Positions 35,423 through 44,592 of a stretch of 64,000 nucleotides of DNA are shown in pieces. Source of the DNA: F1-120-MAGs238 sp964484185 (GTDB lineage: Bacteria > Planctomycetota > Phycisphaerae > Phycisphaerales > UBA1924); NCBI GenBank assembly GCA_964484185.1, contig CAZAEQ010000002.1:147419-211418 (forward strand), read 5' to 3'. Made by a program: the position numbers and the translations under genes. Numbering within the stretch: position 1 is the first letter of the stretch; the number at the start of each line of letters is the position of its first letter. The notes beneath the pieces were generated by a model. That model saw only the letters and a list, made by a program, of their open reading frames with translations. It searched no databases and had not been told where the DNA came from.

Positions 35423-36478
35423 TTACGCCGCGAGTTGACGTTCCAGCTTGTCAGGATGAGCCGCCGCTGCGATAGCGTCGTCTCGGCTGATCATGCCGTT
35501 GAAGTACAACTCTGCGATCGAGCTGTCCATTGACTGCATGCCGATTGCTCGACTGGTCTCGATAACGTTTGGAATTTCAAAGGTGCGTGCTTCACGAACC
35601 AGGTTTCGTACTGCTGGAGTACACAGCAGAATTTCAACACCAGGAACCATGCCCTTGCGATCTACACGGCTGAACAACGTCTGCGAGATAACCGCCTGCA
35701 GAGTGTTCGAAAGCATGGCGCGAATCTGATTCTGCTGATTCGCTGGATACATGTCGATGATTCGTTCCACCGTCTGCGAGGCGTTGACTGTGTGCAACGT
35801 CGAAAGCACCAAGTGGCCCGTTTCCGCGGCGGAGATAGCCAGCGCGGTCGTTTCCGGATCGCGCATTTCGCCGACGAGAATAATGTCCGGGTCCTGACGC
35901 AATGCGTGCTTCAAACCTGATGCAAAGCTGGGCATGTCAGCGCCAAGTTCGCGCTGCTCAATCAGACACTTATCACTCTTGAATGCGTATTCGATTGGAT
36001 CTTCCAGCGTCAAGATGTGCTTGCGATACCGCTGATTCATACCTTCGATCATCGCCGCCAGCGTGGTTGATTTACCCGAACCGGTGTCACCTGTCACTAG
36101 CACCAGCCCGCGCGGCAGATACGTCAAGCGCTCAATCACCTTGGGCAAACTCAGCTTTTCCAGCGGCGGGACTTTCGTCTTGATCGCACGCATCGCCATC
36201 GCCAGGCCGCCGCGCTGCACGTGTGCATTCACACGATAACGAGACAGGCCATCTACGGCAAATGAGAAGTCGAGATCCTTCTGGCGATCAAACTGCGGCC
36301 ACATTTCCTTGGGTGCCATCATCTCAAAGAAAGTTCTCGCGTGTTCACGCGTGATCAGCGGATAGTCCATCGGAGTAACAACCTGGTGCACACGCATCGT
36401 CGGCGCGTGGCCAGCAACAAGGTGAACGTCGGAGGCATCGGCATCGAACGCTGATTTGAGAATCTGTAGCAAGTCCAT
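35423..36478 (-). CDS. pilT: Twitching-motility/retraction ATPase PilT
   Basis: A 351-residue hexameric ATPase that powers pilus retraction. The start is ATG 36478 (MDLLQILKSAFDADASDVHL), with AAGGGAA upstream. Walker A is GDTGSGKS, the Asp box region is ILTLEDPIEY, Walker B is DIILVGEMRDPET and the His box is TGHLVLSTLHT. The C-terminal PilT motif AIRNLIRE is present as AVRNLVRE, which separates PilT from PilB. It is the first gene of the pilus-like operon, so the machinery encoded here is of retractable type IV pilus kind. Confidence 0.93.
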   Translation of the reverse strand: MDLLQILKSAFDADASDVHLVAGHAPTMRVHQVVTPMDYPLITREHARTFFEMMAPKEMWPQFDRQKDLDFSFAVDGLSRYRVNAHVQRGGLAMAMRAIKTKVPPLEKLSLPKVIERLTYLPRGLVLVTGDTGSGKSTTLAAMIEGMNQRYRKHILTLEDPIEYAFKSDKCLIEQRELGADMPSFASGLKHALRQDPDIILVGEMRDPETTALAISAAETGHLVLSTLHTVNASQTVERIIDMYPANQQNQIRAMLSNTLQAVISQTLFSRVDRKGMVPGVEILLCTPAVRNLVREARTFEIPNVIETSRAIGMQSMDSSIAELYFNGMISRDDAIAAAAHPDKLERQLAA

Positions 36479-36673
36479 GAACGTTCCCTTCTCTTTGAAT
36501 TCGTGTGAATTCAGGCGTGCGCAATCACTCACCGCGCTCAATCGCCGGCAAGTTCCACCCTTTGAATCGGACTATTTCGGACCAGCGTTTATCTGCCCCA
36601 TCGCACATCCATGCCGGTCATACCGACTGCGCCGACTGGAGCACTCCGTCCTGATAACTCAAACTCCAGACGT

Positions 36674-36705
36674 CCAAATAAAAACCGGGCAATCAATTTG
36701 CCCGG
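36674..36705 (-). terminator. Terminator of the SRPBCC gene
   Basis: The inverted repeat CCGGGCAA (36685-36692) and TTGCCCGG (36698-36705) has a 5-base loop. Read on the minus strand it is followed by TTTTTATTTGG, a good T-run, just downstream of the gene ending at 36736. Confidence 0.85.
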
Positions 36706-36735
36706 CTCATTCAATCCCAGGTTATTTCGAGCGGA

Positions 36736-37380
36736 TTAGAACCCGTCGTTCATGCCAACATTTGACCCATTCGGGTTATTGTGCGGCATCATCGGAACCG
36801 GTCCAGTCGGGCGGCTCTCTACCCACTTCTTGAGGTTCTCCCCAAAGATGGTCTTCCAGCCATTGAGCAGGTTTTCTTCAAACCCTTCGCTACCTGCGCC
36901 CATGACAGCATCCACAACTTTGAACAGCGTTCCGTTGCCCTGTGGCTCGAGTGTAATTTCCAAAGTGCTCATGCTCGGTCCGCCAAAGGTTGGCGTCAGG
37001 TGTCCAAGCAGTGTCAGGCTCGTGGGTGCACACACGCCGATGACTGAGTACCAGATCACGCCGCCGCCACGTCCGAAGTCTTCGCCAACCAGCCCGCCCA
37101 GCTTCGCCATGATCACGAACCGCTGCGTGCGTTCGCTGGTGTAGAAACTCTTGGGCCACCAGTTGCTGGTCTCGCGGGTCAAACAGAACCACACGCGATC
37201 AGGAGCTGCATTAATCGGAGTTTCAAATTCGACACGTGTGATGGTCACGCCGGTCACAGCAGCAGTGCTTGTTGTCGCTGAGGCCACTTCAACATCATCC
37301 GCTTCAACTTCAACAGCCTTCGCCACTTTCTTTGTCGTCGCCTTCGATTTCGGTTCCGCCTTCTTGGTTTTCGTCGCCAC
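36736..37380 (-). CDS. SRPBCC (AHSA1-like) ligand-binding protein
   Basis: A 214-residue protein. The first 25 residues are Lys/Ala-rich (KTKKAEPKSKATTKKVAKAV), then an acidic stretch. The START/SRPBCC fold begins with FETPINAAPDRVWFCLTRET and ends in a long helix (EGFEENLLNGWKTIFGENLK), typical of the activator-of-Hsp90-ATPase-like family. The very C-terminus is Pro/Asn-rich. The gene stands alone with its own terminator. The ligand is unknown. Confidence 0.78.
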   Translation of the reverse strand: MATKTKKAEPKSKATTKKVAKAVEVEADDVEVASATTSTAAVTGVTITRVEFETPINAAPDRVWFCLTRETSNWWPKSFYTSERTQRFVIMAKLGGLVGEDFGRGGGVIWYSVIGVCAPTSLTLLGHLTPTFGGPSMSTLEITLEPQGNGTLFKVVDAVMGAGSEGFEENLLNGWKTIFGENLKKWVESRPTGPVPMMPHNNPNGSNVGMNDGF

Positions 37381-37564
37381 TAGTCAACCTTTCGGTGCAT
37401 CCCCGGTTCCCGCACGTTTATCAACGCACAATCGACACCCCGTGCGGCAATCTCTGGGGGACTAGACAATAGCCCATCGCCCGACCCTTTGCCACCGCTG
37501 CTGTGCCGCCTTATTTGCGGTTTTCGCATATAAACTCCCAGTTTCCGATATCCTCTGGAACACA

Positions 37565-40066
37565 ATGAAACCACTCCTCGCCATTCTCACCGTGTGCTCC
37601 CAGGTCCTTGCCGCCCAATCGCTCCTCGCCCAGGGCACCAGGGCCGACTATGAACGCGCTGCGAAAATCGAACGCCTATGGAACAGCGCCTACACCGCCC
37701 GCGACCTCAAGCCACAGTGGCTCAGCGGCAGTTCTCTCTGGTATACGTCCATAGTAAATGGTCACCCGCAATACACTTTCATAGATTGTGCAACCGGGAT
37801 CTCGCGTCCCCTGTTTAATCACCAGACTGCAGCGCAGTCGCTCAATCTCGACCCAGGTTCTCTCACTTTCGATCGACTCGAAGTGATCGCTGACCGTGCG
37901 CTCGCACTTTCGACATCCGGCGGAATCATCTGGTCTATCTCGCTCGATACCAGCGCGGCAACACTCGCGGCAGAAGCCGATGCCCGCCGATTCCATCTGT
38001 CGCCACTCCGCGAACCAGTTCCAAGTCGCGTGAGTACGCTCTCGACCGCCATCATCCTCAAGAACTCACTTCCCACCAAGCTCTCCATATTCTGGATTGA
38101 TGCTGAAGGACGCCGCCATCCATATGCCGCGCTCCCCGCAGGCGAAGTTCGTCGCCAGCACACGTTCGCTGGCCACACATGGATCGCAATTGATGACGAT
38201 GGCAAGACCCAGGGCATCTATCAAGGCGGCCCGCTTCCCGCGATCGCCCTCTTCCCCGCACTCGCTTCCGATCCAGAGCCTTCCAAAGCCGAGCCGACTC
38301 CAAACCAGCCCGCGCCGCTGCCCGGCAACGCGGCGCCCGACAACTCCTGCTCCATCATTCAATCTAATCACAACCTCGAACTTTTCCTCGCGTCAACAGG
38401 CGCGAAATCAGCTATTACCACTGACGGCACAGCCACCGACACATTCGATGGCCGCCCGATCTTTTCACCAGACTCAAAGCACGCGATCGTGATGCGCACA
38501 CGCCCCGCGCAGCGTCACCCGGTTCACACTGTCGAATCCTCGCCGCGAGACCAGCTCCAACCGCGGCTTCACACGCAAGACTACCTCAAGCCCGGCGATC
38601 AGATCGCCGTCTCAAAGCCCTGGTTCATTTCCCTCCCCGATGGCGCAGTATCCAAAGTCGATGATTCACTCTTCCTCTCGCCCTGGGACCTTTCCCACGA
38701 GCACTGGCTTCCCGATTCTTCCGAGTTCCTCTTCATCTACAACCAACGCGGCCACCAACTCATGCGACTGCTCGCCACCAATCCGAACACCGGCGCGGTC
38801 CGCACAATCATCGATGAACCCTGCACAACGTTCTTCAATTACTCCAGCAAACTCTTGATTCATTACCTCGACACAACCAGTGAAGTCATCTGGGCCAGCG
38901 AACGCGATGGCTTCAATCACCTCTACCTCTACGACCTCAAGACCGGCTCGCTCAAAAACCAGATCACCAAGGGAAACTGGGTATTTCGCTCTGTCGACTT
39001 TCTCGATGAACCTCGCCGCCAGATCACATTCCGCGCCAGCGGCATCATCCCGGGCCAGGACCCCTACTACATCCATCTCGCCCGCATCAACTTCGATGGC
39101 ACGGGCCTGACTGTTCTGACCCAAGGCGATGGAACTCACCAAGTCGAATGGTCACCCGATCGCTCCCATTTCCTCGATCGCTACTCGCGCGTAGACATGG
39201 CGCCAGTCCTGGAACTTCGCTCCATTGAAGGCAAACTGATCTCCGAGCTCAGCCGCGCTGACACCGCCCCACTTTCAAGCGCGGGCTGGAATCCGCCCGA
39301 GCGCTTCGTCGCCAAAGGTCGCGACAATACCACCGACATCTACGGAATCATCCACCGACCATCAAACTTCGACCCTGCAAAAAAATATCCAATCATCGAA
39401 AATATCTACGCCGGCCCGCACGACTCCTTCGTCCCAAAGTCTTTCGACCCCGCATACGGGCATCAACAGGAAATCGCCGAACTCGGTTTCATTGTCGTAC
39501 AAATAGATGGCATGGGCACCAACAACCGCGGCAAAGTTTTCCACGACTTCTGCTTCAAAAACCTCGCAGATAGCGGCTTCCCCGACCGCATCGCCTGGAT
39601 CAAAGCCGCCGCCGCCAAACACCCCGAAATGGACATTTCCCGCGTCGGCATCTACGGCGGCTCCGCCGGCGGCCAAAGCGCCATGCGTGCCCTCATCGAC
39701 CATCACGATTTCTACAAAGCCGCGGCGGCAGACTGCGGCTGCCACGACAACCGCATGGACAAAATCTGGTGGAACGAAGCGTGGATGAGCTACCCAGTCG
39801 ATGCCAGCTACGAAGCCTGTTCTAACGTCACCCAAGCCCACAAACTCCAAGGCAAGCTCCTGCTCACAGTCGGCGAACTCGACACCAACGTCGATCCGGC
39901 TTCAACAATGCAAGTAGTAGATGCCCTCATCCGCGCCAACAAAGACTTCGATTTCCTGATCATCCCCGGCGCGGGACACGGCGCGGGCGAATCAAATTAC
40001 GGTCGCCGCCGCCGTCAGGACTTCTTCGTTCGCAATCTACTCAACGTCGAACCAAGAGCAAATTGA
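37565..40066 (+). CDS. S9-family prolyl oligopeptidase-like secreted peptidase
   Basis: An 833-residue exported enzyme (signal peptide MKPLLAILTVCSQVLAAQSL) with the DPP-IV layout. A beta-propeller occupies about residues 60-560 (strands such as HLYLYDLKTGSLKNQITKGN). The C-terminal alpha/beta hydrolase contains the nucleophile elbow GGSAGG, a late Asp in GELDTNVDP and His in PGAGHGAGE. The elbow is usually GxSYGG; here Ala replaces Tyr. The family cleaves dipeptides or short peptides after Pro or Ala, probably in the periplasm. The gene stands alone. Confidence 0.88.
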   Translation: MKPLLAILTVCSQVLAAQSLLAQGTRADYERAAKIERLWNSAYTARDLKPQWLSGSSLWYTSIVNGHPQYTFIDCATGISRPLFNHQTAAQSLNLDPGSLTFDRLEVIADRALALSTSGGIIWSISLDTSAATLAAEADARRFHLSPLREPVPSRVSTLSTAIILKNSLPTKLSIFWIDAEGRRHPYAALPAGEVRRQHTFAGHTWIAIDDDGKTQGIYQGGPLPAIALFPALASDPEPSKAEPTPNQPAPLPGNAAPDNSCSIIQSNHNLELFLASTGAKSAITTDGTATDTFDGRPIFSPDSKHAIVMRTRPAQRHPVHTVESSPRDQLQPRLHTQDYLKPGDQIAVSKPWFISLPDGAVSKVDDSLFLSPWDLSHEHWLPDSSEFLFIYNQRGHQLMRLLATNPNTGAVRTIIDEPCTTFFNYSSKLLIHYLDTTSEVIWASERDGFNHLYLYDLKTGSLKNQITKGNWVFRSVDFLDEPRRQITFRASGIIPGQDPYYIHLARINFDGTGLTVLTQGDGTHQVEWSPDRSHFLDRYSRVDMAPVLELRSIEGKLISELSRADTAPLSSAGWNPPERFVAKGRDNTTDIYGIIHRPSNFDPAKKYPIIENIYAGPHDSFVPKSFDPAYGHQQEIAELGFIVVQIDGMGTNNRGKVFHDFCFKNLADSGFPDRIAWIKAAAAKHPEMDISRVGIYGGSAGGQSAMRALIDHHDFYKAAAADCGCHDNRMDKIWWNEAWMSYPVDASYEACSNVTQAHKLQGKLLLTVGELDTNVDPASTMQVVDALIRANKDFDFLIIPGAGHGAGESNYGRRRRQDFFVRNLLNVEPRAN

Positions 40067-40124
40067 CACACTGTGTCCATGCAACCATCAACGCCAACAT
40101 GCAACGCCCCATCCCCGCTAAAAG

Positions 40125-40148
40125 AACCGGAAGCGTGAGCGCCCGGTT
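40125..40148. repeat. Palindromic element AACCGG-n12-CCGGTT
   Basis: AACCGG at 40125-40130 and CCGGTT at 40143-40148 frame AAGCGTGAGCGC. This GGAAGCGTGAGCG-type palindrome resembles dispersed elements that I recall as common in planctomycete intergenic regions. It lies 58 bases after the peptidase stop and may serve as its terminator or be a REP-like repeat. Confidence 0.5.
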
Positions 40149-40249
40149 GAGCACCCAACTCAATCCAGACCCTCAAGTGAAAGCGCGGGCGCAGCTTTCG
40201 CCTCCTGGCCCACTCTGTTAAACTATGTCCGTCGCATCATATTACGTTA

Positions 40250-40840
40250 TTACGTCTGCAGAGTATTCTTCACCAACCGCTCCACACTGTGCACATCCGC
40301 AATTCCAAGAAACCCGCGCGGCCGATACACCCGCCGCTTGTTCTGCGAATACCCCGCATATACCTCTTCAAAAACCAGATCCCCGCCGCCATCAGGTCGC
40401 TCGGTCTTGCTCATTGAATCAAGCTGTGCTGCCTTGTACGAATACACACTTCGCACAGCACTATTCCAGTTCCCCTCAATAACAATCGCCCGCCGCGGCG
40501 TGAGTCCATACACCGACCGCGCAGCCCGCCTCCTCGCCGCCCACCCTGTTCCAAATGTCATGACACAACCGATGATCAAAAACGGCAATCCAAACAACGG
40601 AAAGAACGATGGCGGCCCAGACTTGTTCGATGCCGCGATCATCGCAAAAGCCCCACCCATCCAGAATAACGCAAAGCCTCCAAAGATCAAACCGAAAACG
40701 CGCAACCCCTTGAGCCCGCGCGAAAACGCCTTTGAATCCGGGGCTGCCGTCCACACCAGCTTTTCTCCCTGCTCCAACTCGCGCTTGAGTGCATCAAGCA
40801 ACTGCTGTGAGGGCTCACCCGGCATTCTCAATTCATCCAT
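40250..40840 (-). CDS. PH-like domain membrane protein
   Basis: A 196-residue protein. An N-terminal helix (PSQQLLDALKRELEQGEKLV) leads into the bacterial-PH opening EKLVWTAAPDSKAFSRG. Two transmembrane helices are at about residues 45-70 and 80-100. A PH-like beta region follows with YGLTPRRAIVIEGNWNSAVR and SYKAAQLDSMSKTERPDGGG, then DLVFEE. This order is that of planctomycete and actinobacterial bPH/DUF304-like proteins. The function is unknown. It lies alone between the peptidase and the RecQ/DprA cassette. Confidence 0.65.
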   Translation of the reverse strand: MDELRMPGEPSQQLLDALKRELEQGEKLVWTAAPDSKAFSRGLKGLRVFGLIFGGFALFWMGGAFAMIAASNKSGPPSFFPLFGLPFLIIGCVMTFGTGWAARRRAARSVYGLTPRRAIVIEGNWNSAVRSVYSYKAAQLDSMSKTERPDGGGDLVFEEVYAGYSQNKRRVYRPRGFLGIADVHSVERLVKNTLQT

Positions 40841-40975
40841 GGGATAAGTCTACCGGAAACTACAGCGTTCCGCCATCGAATCGAGCGATTGCTCAACCCA
40901 CACCAGATAGGTCACCGATCTGGCACGACATAGTGATGTTCAAATGGACAGCATTCTATCGATACACGCCATTGC

Positions 40976-42238
40976 TCATACTCGACAATACCTTTGCGGT
41001 TTCAACTGCTTTACCAATCTTCCTTCTGCGGTCAGACGCTCCAACCACTCTTTCGCCTGCGTGTTGGAAACCTGCAGTTCTGCACCCACTCGAGCAACCG
41101 TCAGAGGTGGCTGTATTCGATCAACAATCGCGCGAACTGTTGCCCAAAGTTCCGCGGCAGGGGCCGGCGTACTGGCTGTCACTTCTGAATGTGCCTGAGA
41201 TTTTGACGCAACCTCGCCATTCCTGAGATTCACGGGCTCGGACTCGATCGCGCCGAAGAGATCCTCTGCTTTTTCTAGCTTCCCAATCGATTTCGGTGGG
41301 TGGCTCGATAGTGCCTCCATGAACATTGCTGGCGTCCTGGGTTCCGGCCAGTCAATCGCACCGCGATTCCGAAGCGACACAAGGCCTTTTCCAAGCTCTC
41401 CGGTGGCGCGTACGAAAACGGGAACAAAATGCCACTTCTGCAGTTGCTCTATCGCGCCAGCCCATGTACCACCCTTCTGATATTCTGCATTCACAACGAG
41501 CGCGGCATCCGATATCGCATAAATGATCTTGTTGCGCTGCATGGCATTTCCGACGTTGAAACCCGCTAACGGATCAAATGGAGAAATGAAGGTGAGCATA
41601 TCATGCATTAGGTATTCCCTGTGCTCACCATTCAGCGCGGCTCGTTCCAAAGAGTCCGCTAACACGCCAACAGATTTTCCCTCACCATCAGCTGCCCCGC
41701 GCATTGCTGCCTGATCGATTCCGCGAGCGCCGCCTGAGACCAGTGTGCAAGACGATCTGGCAGCTAGACGACCCACTTCATGGGAGTACCTAAGTAGCTC
41801 ATCGCTAACATCACGAGAACCAACAACTGCGAGCCCCCCAGATTCGAGTAGTGACCGGTTTCCGCAACCATAAAGCACGGGTGGCGCATGTTCCTTCAGC
41901 CGCTCGCGGAGCCGTTGGGGGTAAGTGGAATCTGCGCGACTTGTGACCCAAATAGAACGTGCCTGCCATCGGTCCAACGCTTGGCTGAGGAGGAATCCTC
42001 GCTCTAGAAGTCTCGCCAATCGAGCACCGGCAATTCCTGCAGGGTCATTCCGGAAAGAGCTGTGAGATTCTTTCCCAAGAAGATCTGAAGGCTGCTTTCC
42101 GCTCTCTTGTAAAACTTTTTCGAGTCGATTGTACTCGCCGAATGATAATAGCTCGGACGAACTTGCTTCGCGACCAACGATCAGTGGCGCTGTTAGAAGC
42201 AAAATAGCCTGAGCGTTTGATGAATTCCGTCCACTCAT
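40976..42238 (-). CDS. DprA/Smf-family protein of a RecQ-PRTase cassette
   Basis: A 420-residue protein with the DprA Rossmann core: LAVVGSRDVSDELLRYSHEV (residues 136-155), VSGGARGIDQAAMRGAAD and QRNKIIYAISDAALVV, then NAEYQKGGTWAGA. The N-terminal 120 residues hold the DprA-like helical domain and the DSTYPQRLRE approach. The C-terminus is a winged-helix domain (TVARVGAELQVSNTQAKEWL) after an acidic linker. True DprA loads RecA on incoming single-stranded DNA. Here the ATG overlaps the stop of a RecQ-PRTase gene by 4 bases (ATGA), and base composition looks AT-richer than neighbouring genes, so a defence role is more likely than housekeeping competence. Confidence 0.85.
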   Translation of the reverse strand: MSGRNSSNAQAILLLTAPLIVGREASSSELLSFGEYNRLEKVLQESGKQPSDLLGKESHSSFRNDPAGIAGARLARLLERGFLLSQALDRWQARSIWVTSRADSTYPQRLRERLKEHAPPVLYGCGNRSLLESGGLAVVGSRDVSDELLRYSHEVGRLAARSSCTLVSGGARGIDQAAMRGAADGEGKSVGVLADSLERAALNGEHREYLMHDMLTFISPFDPLAGFNVGNAMQRNKIIYAISDAALVVNAEYQKGGTWAGAIEQLQKWHFVPVFVRATGELGKGLVSLRNRGAIDWPEPRTPAMFMEALSSHPPKSIGKLEKAEDLFGAIESEPVNLRNGEVASKSQAHSEVTASTPAPAAELWATVRAIVDRIQPPLTVARVGAELQVSNTQAKEWLERLTAEGRLVKQLKPQRYCRV

Positions 42239-44313
42239 GATTCATGCCCGCTCACGGCAAGAGCATAAGGGAAGACCTCTCCGCTGCCGTGTTTACGAAG
42301 AAGCCATGCACCAATAGTAAGCGTCCAGCGCGAATCTACCATATCATCCACCAGTAACACAGGTCCACCGGGTACCGCTGTAGAGCAAATTGCTAATGCC
42401 CCGTCGACGTTCCGAGCCTGCTGGACGCTATTTTCCATTGTCTTTTGCTCAGGGCGACCTTCGGTTCTCTGCAATACCTCCATGAATGGAAGCCTGAGTG
42501 TCAGTGCGAGTCGCTTCGCGAAATCCGGGACCAGATTCCTGTGTCTGAGGGAGGGAATACACGTAACCCAGGTAGGTCTGGGGTGTGGCCCCCATTTGTC
42601 CATCAAGTTTGCGCTGGCCACAACCAACTGATCATCGAAGCGACCGTCCTTGTACTTGCCGCGTTTCACAAGACCACCCCATCCTGCGTCACCCCATACG
42701 CAAAGCGCTCTCCCGGGTCGTGCCTGTAGCGCAATGTCAATCCTTGAACTCTTGAGTCCAAACTGGGGTAATCCTCCAGAAGGCCATTGCCGGCGTAGCT
42801 CGATTTGGATATCTGAGCGACGAAGAAACGAAATGGCTTCTTCAACGATTTTCATATCAATCTTTGTTGCAAGCGGCAACGAATCGATAGAACCCACAAC
42901 ATCTGATTCCCCATCGAGCGCTTTGATCAGAAACTCCATATGCCCAGATGTAAGATCGACGTATCTCTGCATCTGTGCTTGCTCAGCGCGCCTCAATTCG
43001 GTGAGCCTCGCAGCCCGCTCCCAGAAGGACTCGCACAGCTCTGAAGACGTAAGTTGCCACTTTGCCCCCTGCTTGACCACAGGCGAAGGAGATTCCAGCG
43101 ACAGCAATACCAAGGCCTTTTCGATTCGACCTTTGCTGAGGTATATTCGACCAAGCAGTTCCGGAACGGAGAGCCCGTCCCCCTCGACTCCGAGAGCGCT
43201 TAAAACGACCTGCACGTCTTCTCGCGTCGGAAATGCGCTCTCTAGAAAGTAGTTGTTGATGTCGCTCTCTTCTTCTCCACTCAAGAGTACTCCTCGCGCC
43301 GACGCAATCGCTCTTCCCGCGCGACCGACCTGTTGGTAATACGCCACCACTGAACCAGGCGTCTGGAAGTGGATCACAAAGGCAAGGTCTGGCTTGTCGA
43401 ACCCCATGCCCAGCGCAGTTGTTGCGGCTAGAGCCTTTACTCGGTTTGCGAGCAACGCATCTTCCAACTCTGGGCGTCGCTCGCCAGTTTCGCCGGTGTA
43501 AGCCTCAACATTTAGGTTCCGCGACTTCAGCCAATCGGCAATCTGTACAGCATCGCGAACCGTTAAAGCATAGATAATTCCGCTTCCCGGCAACAGCGGA
43601 AGCTGCTCGGCAAGCCACGCGAGCCGCTCGGCCTGACCTGGCATGCGAATTGTTTGCAGCCTGAGAGATGACCGATTTAGGTTGCCGCGACTGACTTCAA
43701 GACTTGGGCCAAGTACTTCTTCAAGGTCAGCCATAACACGGTGGTTTGCGGTGGCGGTTGTTGCGAGCATCCGCATGTTGACTGGCAATTGCCGAATAAT
43801 CCGCTCGATCAATCGGTAATGTGGTCGAAAGTCGTGGCCCCAATCAGAAATGCAGTGGGCTTCGTCAACAACCAACAAGGAAATCCGGGCCGCAACGTGC
43901 CCAAGTACATCAGCAATGAATCGTTCGTTGGCAAGGCGTTCTGGCGAGATAAGTAAGATATCCACTTTGTTCTGCCTGACCTCAGCTTCGATCGTCGCCC
44001 AACCTTCATGATTGTCTGAGTTGATCGTGACCGCACGCAATCCCATTCTTTCTGCCGCCGCAATCTGATTACGCATTAGTGCAAGGAGAGGAGAGATGAG
44101 CAGTGCTGGCCCCGAACCCTGCTCGCGCAGCAGCTTTGTCGCAATGAAATATACAAAACTCTTTCCCCATCCGGTCCTCTGCACAACGAGCAGCCGCCCT
44201 CTTCCCTCAACAATGTGGCGAATAGCGTGCTCTTGCTCGTCGCGAAACTGACTGTCGCCAAGACCTGTGCCGACTCGTAGGAGGTTTAGTGCTCGTTGGC
44301 TATCGTAATTCAT
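42235..44313 (-). CDS. RecQ-like helicase fused to phosphoribosyltransferase
   Basis: A 692-residue protein starting at ATG 44313, with AGGGATT upstream. The helicase part has Walker A RTGWGKS, DEAHC with SDWGHDFRPHY, TATA, and motif VI QQVGRAGRA, in the order of RecQ. The RecQ zinc-binding cysteines and HRDC domain are missing. The C-terminal 190 residues are a phosphoribosyltransferase-type domain, ending with the PRPP loop VLLVDDMVDSRWT near residue 655 and preceded by KWGPHPRPTWVTCIPSLRHR, which resembles ComF. It overlaps the DprA-like gene downstream. A helicase, a PRTase and DprA are three competence-type modules combined in two genes, a likely defence cassette related in idea to ShosTA (PRTase plus DprA). 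Confidence 0.85.
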   Translation of the reverse strand: MNYDSQRALNLLRVGTGLGDSQFRDEQEHAIRHIVEGRGRLLVVQRTGWGKSFVYFIATKLLREQGSGPALLISPLLALMRNQIAAAERMGLRAVTINSDNHEGWATIEAEVRQNKVDILLISPERLANERFIADVLGHVAARISLLVVDEAHCISDWGHDFRPHYRLIERIIRQLPVNMRMLATTATANHRVMADLEEVLGPSLEVSRGNLNRSSLRLQTIRMPGQAERLAWLAEQLPLLPGSGIIYALTVRDAVQIADWLKSRNLNVEAYTGETGERRPELEDALLANRVKALAATTALGMGFDKPDLAFVIHFQTPGSVVAYYQQVGRAGRAIASARGVLLSGEEESDINNYFLESAFPTREDVQVVLSALGVEGDGLSVPELLGRIYLSKGRIEKALVLLSLESPSPVVKQGAKWQLTSSELCESFWERAARLTELRRAEQAQMQRYVDLTSGHMEFLIKALDGESDVVGSIDSLPLATKIDMKIVEEAISFLRRSDIQIELRRQWPSGGLPQFGLKSSRIDIALQARPGRALCVWGDAGWGGLVKRGKYKDGRFDDQLVVASANLMDKWGPHPRPTWVTCIPSLRHRNLVPDFAKRLALTLRLPFMEVLQRTEGRPEQKTMENSVQQARNVDGALAICSTAVPGGPVLLVDDMVDSRWTLTIGAWLLRKHGSGEVFPYALAVSGHES

Positions 44314-44391
44314 CGTTGAATCCCTATTAACTTGGTACAATGCAACCGACCGATCCACCGTTCAACACGGTCGTACATATTAGACACATTA

Positions 44392-44592
44392 TTAAATCTC
44401 CCGCGGAATGCCCATCGCCTCAAGCACCCGCTCTGCCCACTGCTCCTTCGGCATCGCCTCCACGTCAATCCACACCCTCTGTGGTGTCAGTCTCAAACCC
44501 GTCAACCTCCAGCGATGCTGGTAGAATCGAAAAACAGAAGAGCGTGGGTCAGCCGCGATCAGACCAGCGACTGAAATCTGCTGCAAATGCAA
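44392..44592 (-). pseudogene. Decayed copy of the miaA 3' end
   Basis: The frame encodes LRLTPQRVWID and later WAERVLEAM, ending in a stop. The C-terminus of the intact MiaA at 48975-49904 reads LRMTPKSVWIE and WAERVVEAM. I count 16 identities over 28 aligned residues, and the nucleotides align with one codon of gap. The rest of miaA is missing. Both copies lie on the minus strand and bracket the kinase and repeat-protein genes, so this may be an old integration scar. It could also be an unrelated small gene with the same tail motif. Confidence 0.5.

Noticed and set aside
40976..44313. Housekeeping RecQ and DprA
   Set aside because: RecQ lacks zinc and HRDC domains and carries a PRTase, and the genes are coupled; this is not the standard recQ or dprA context.
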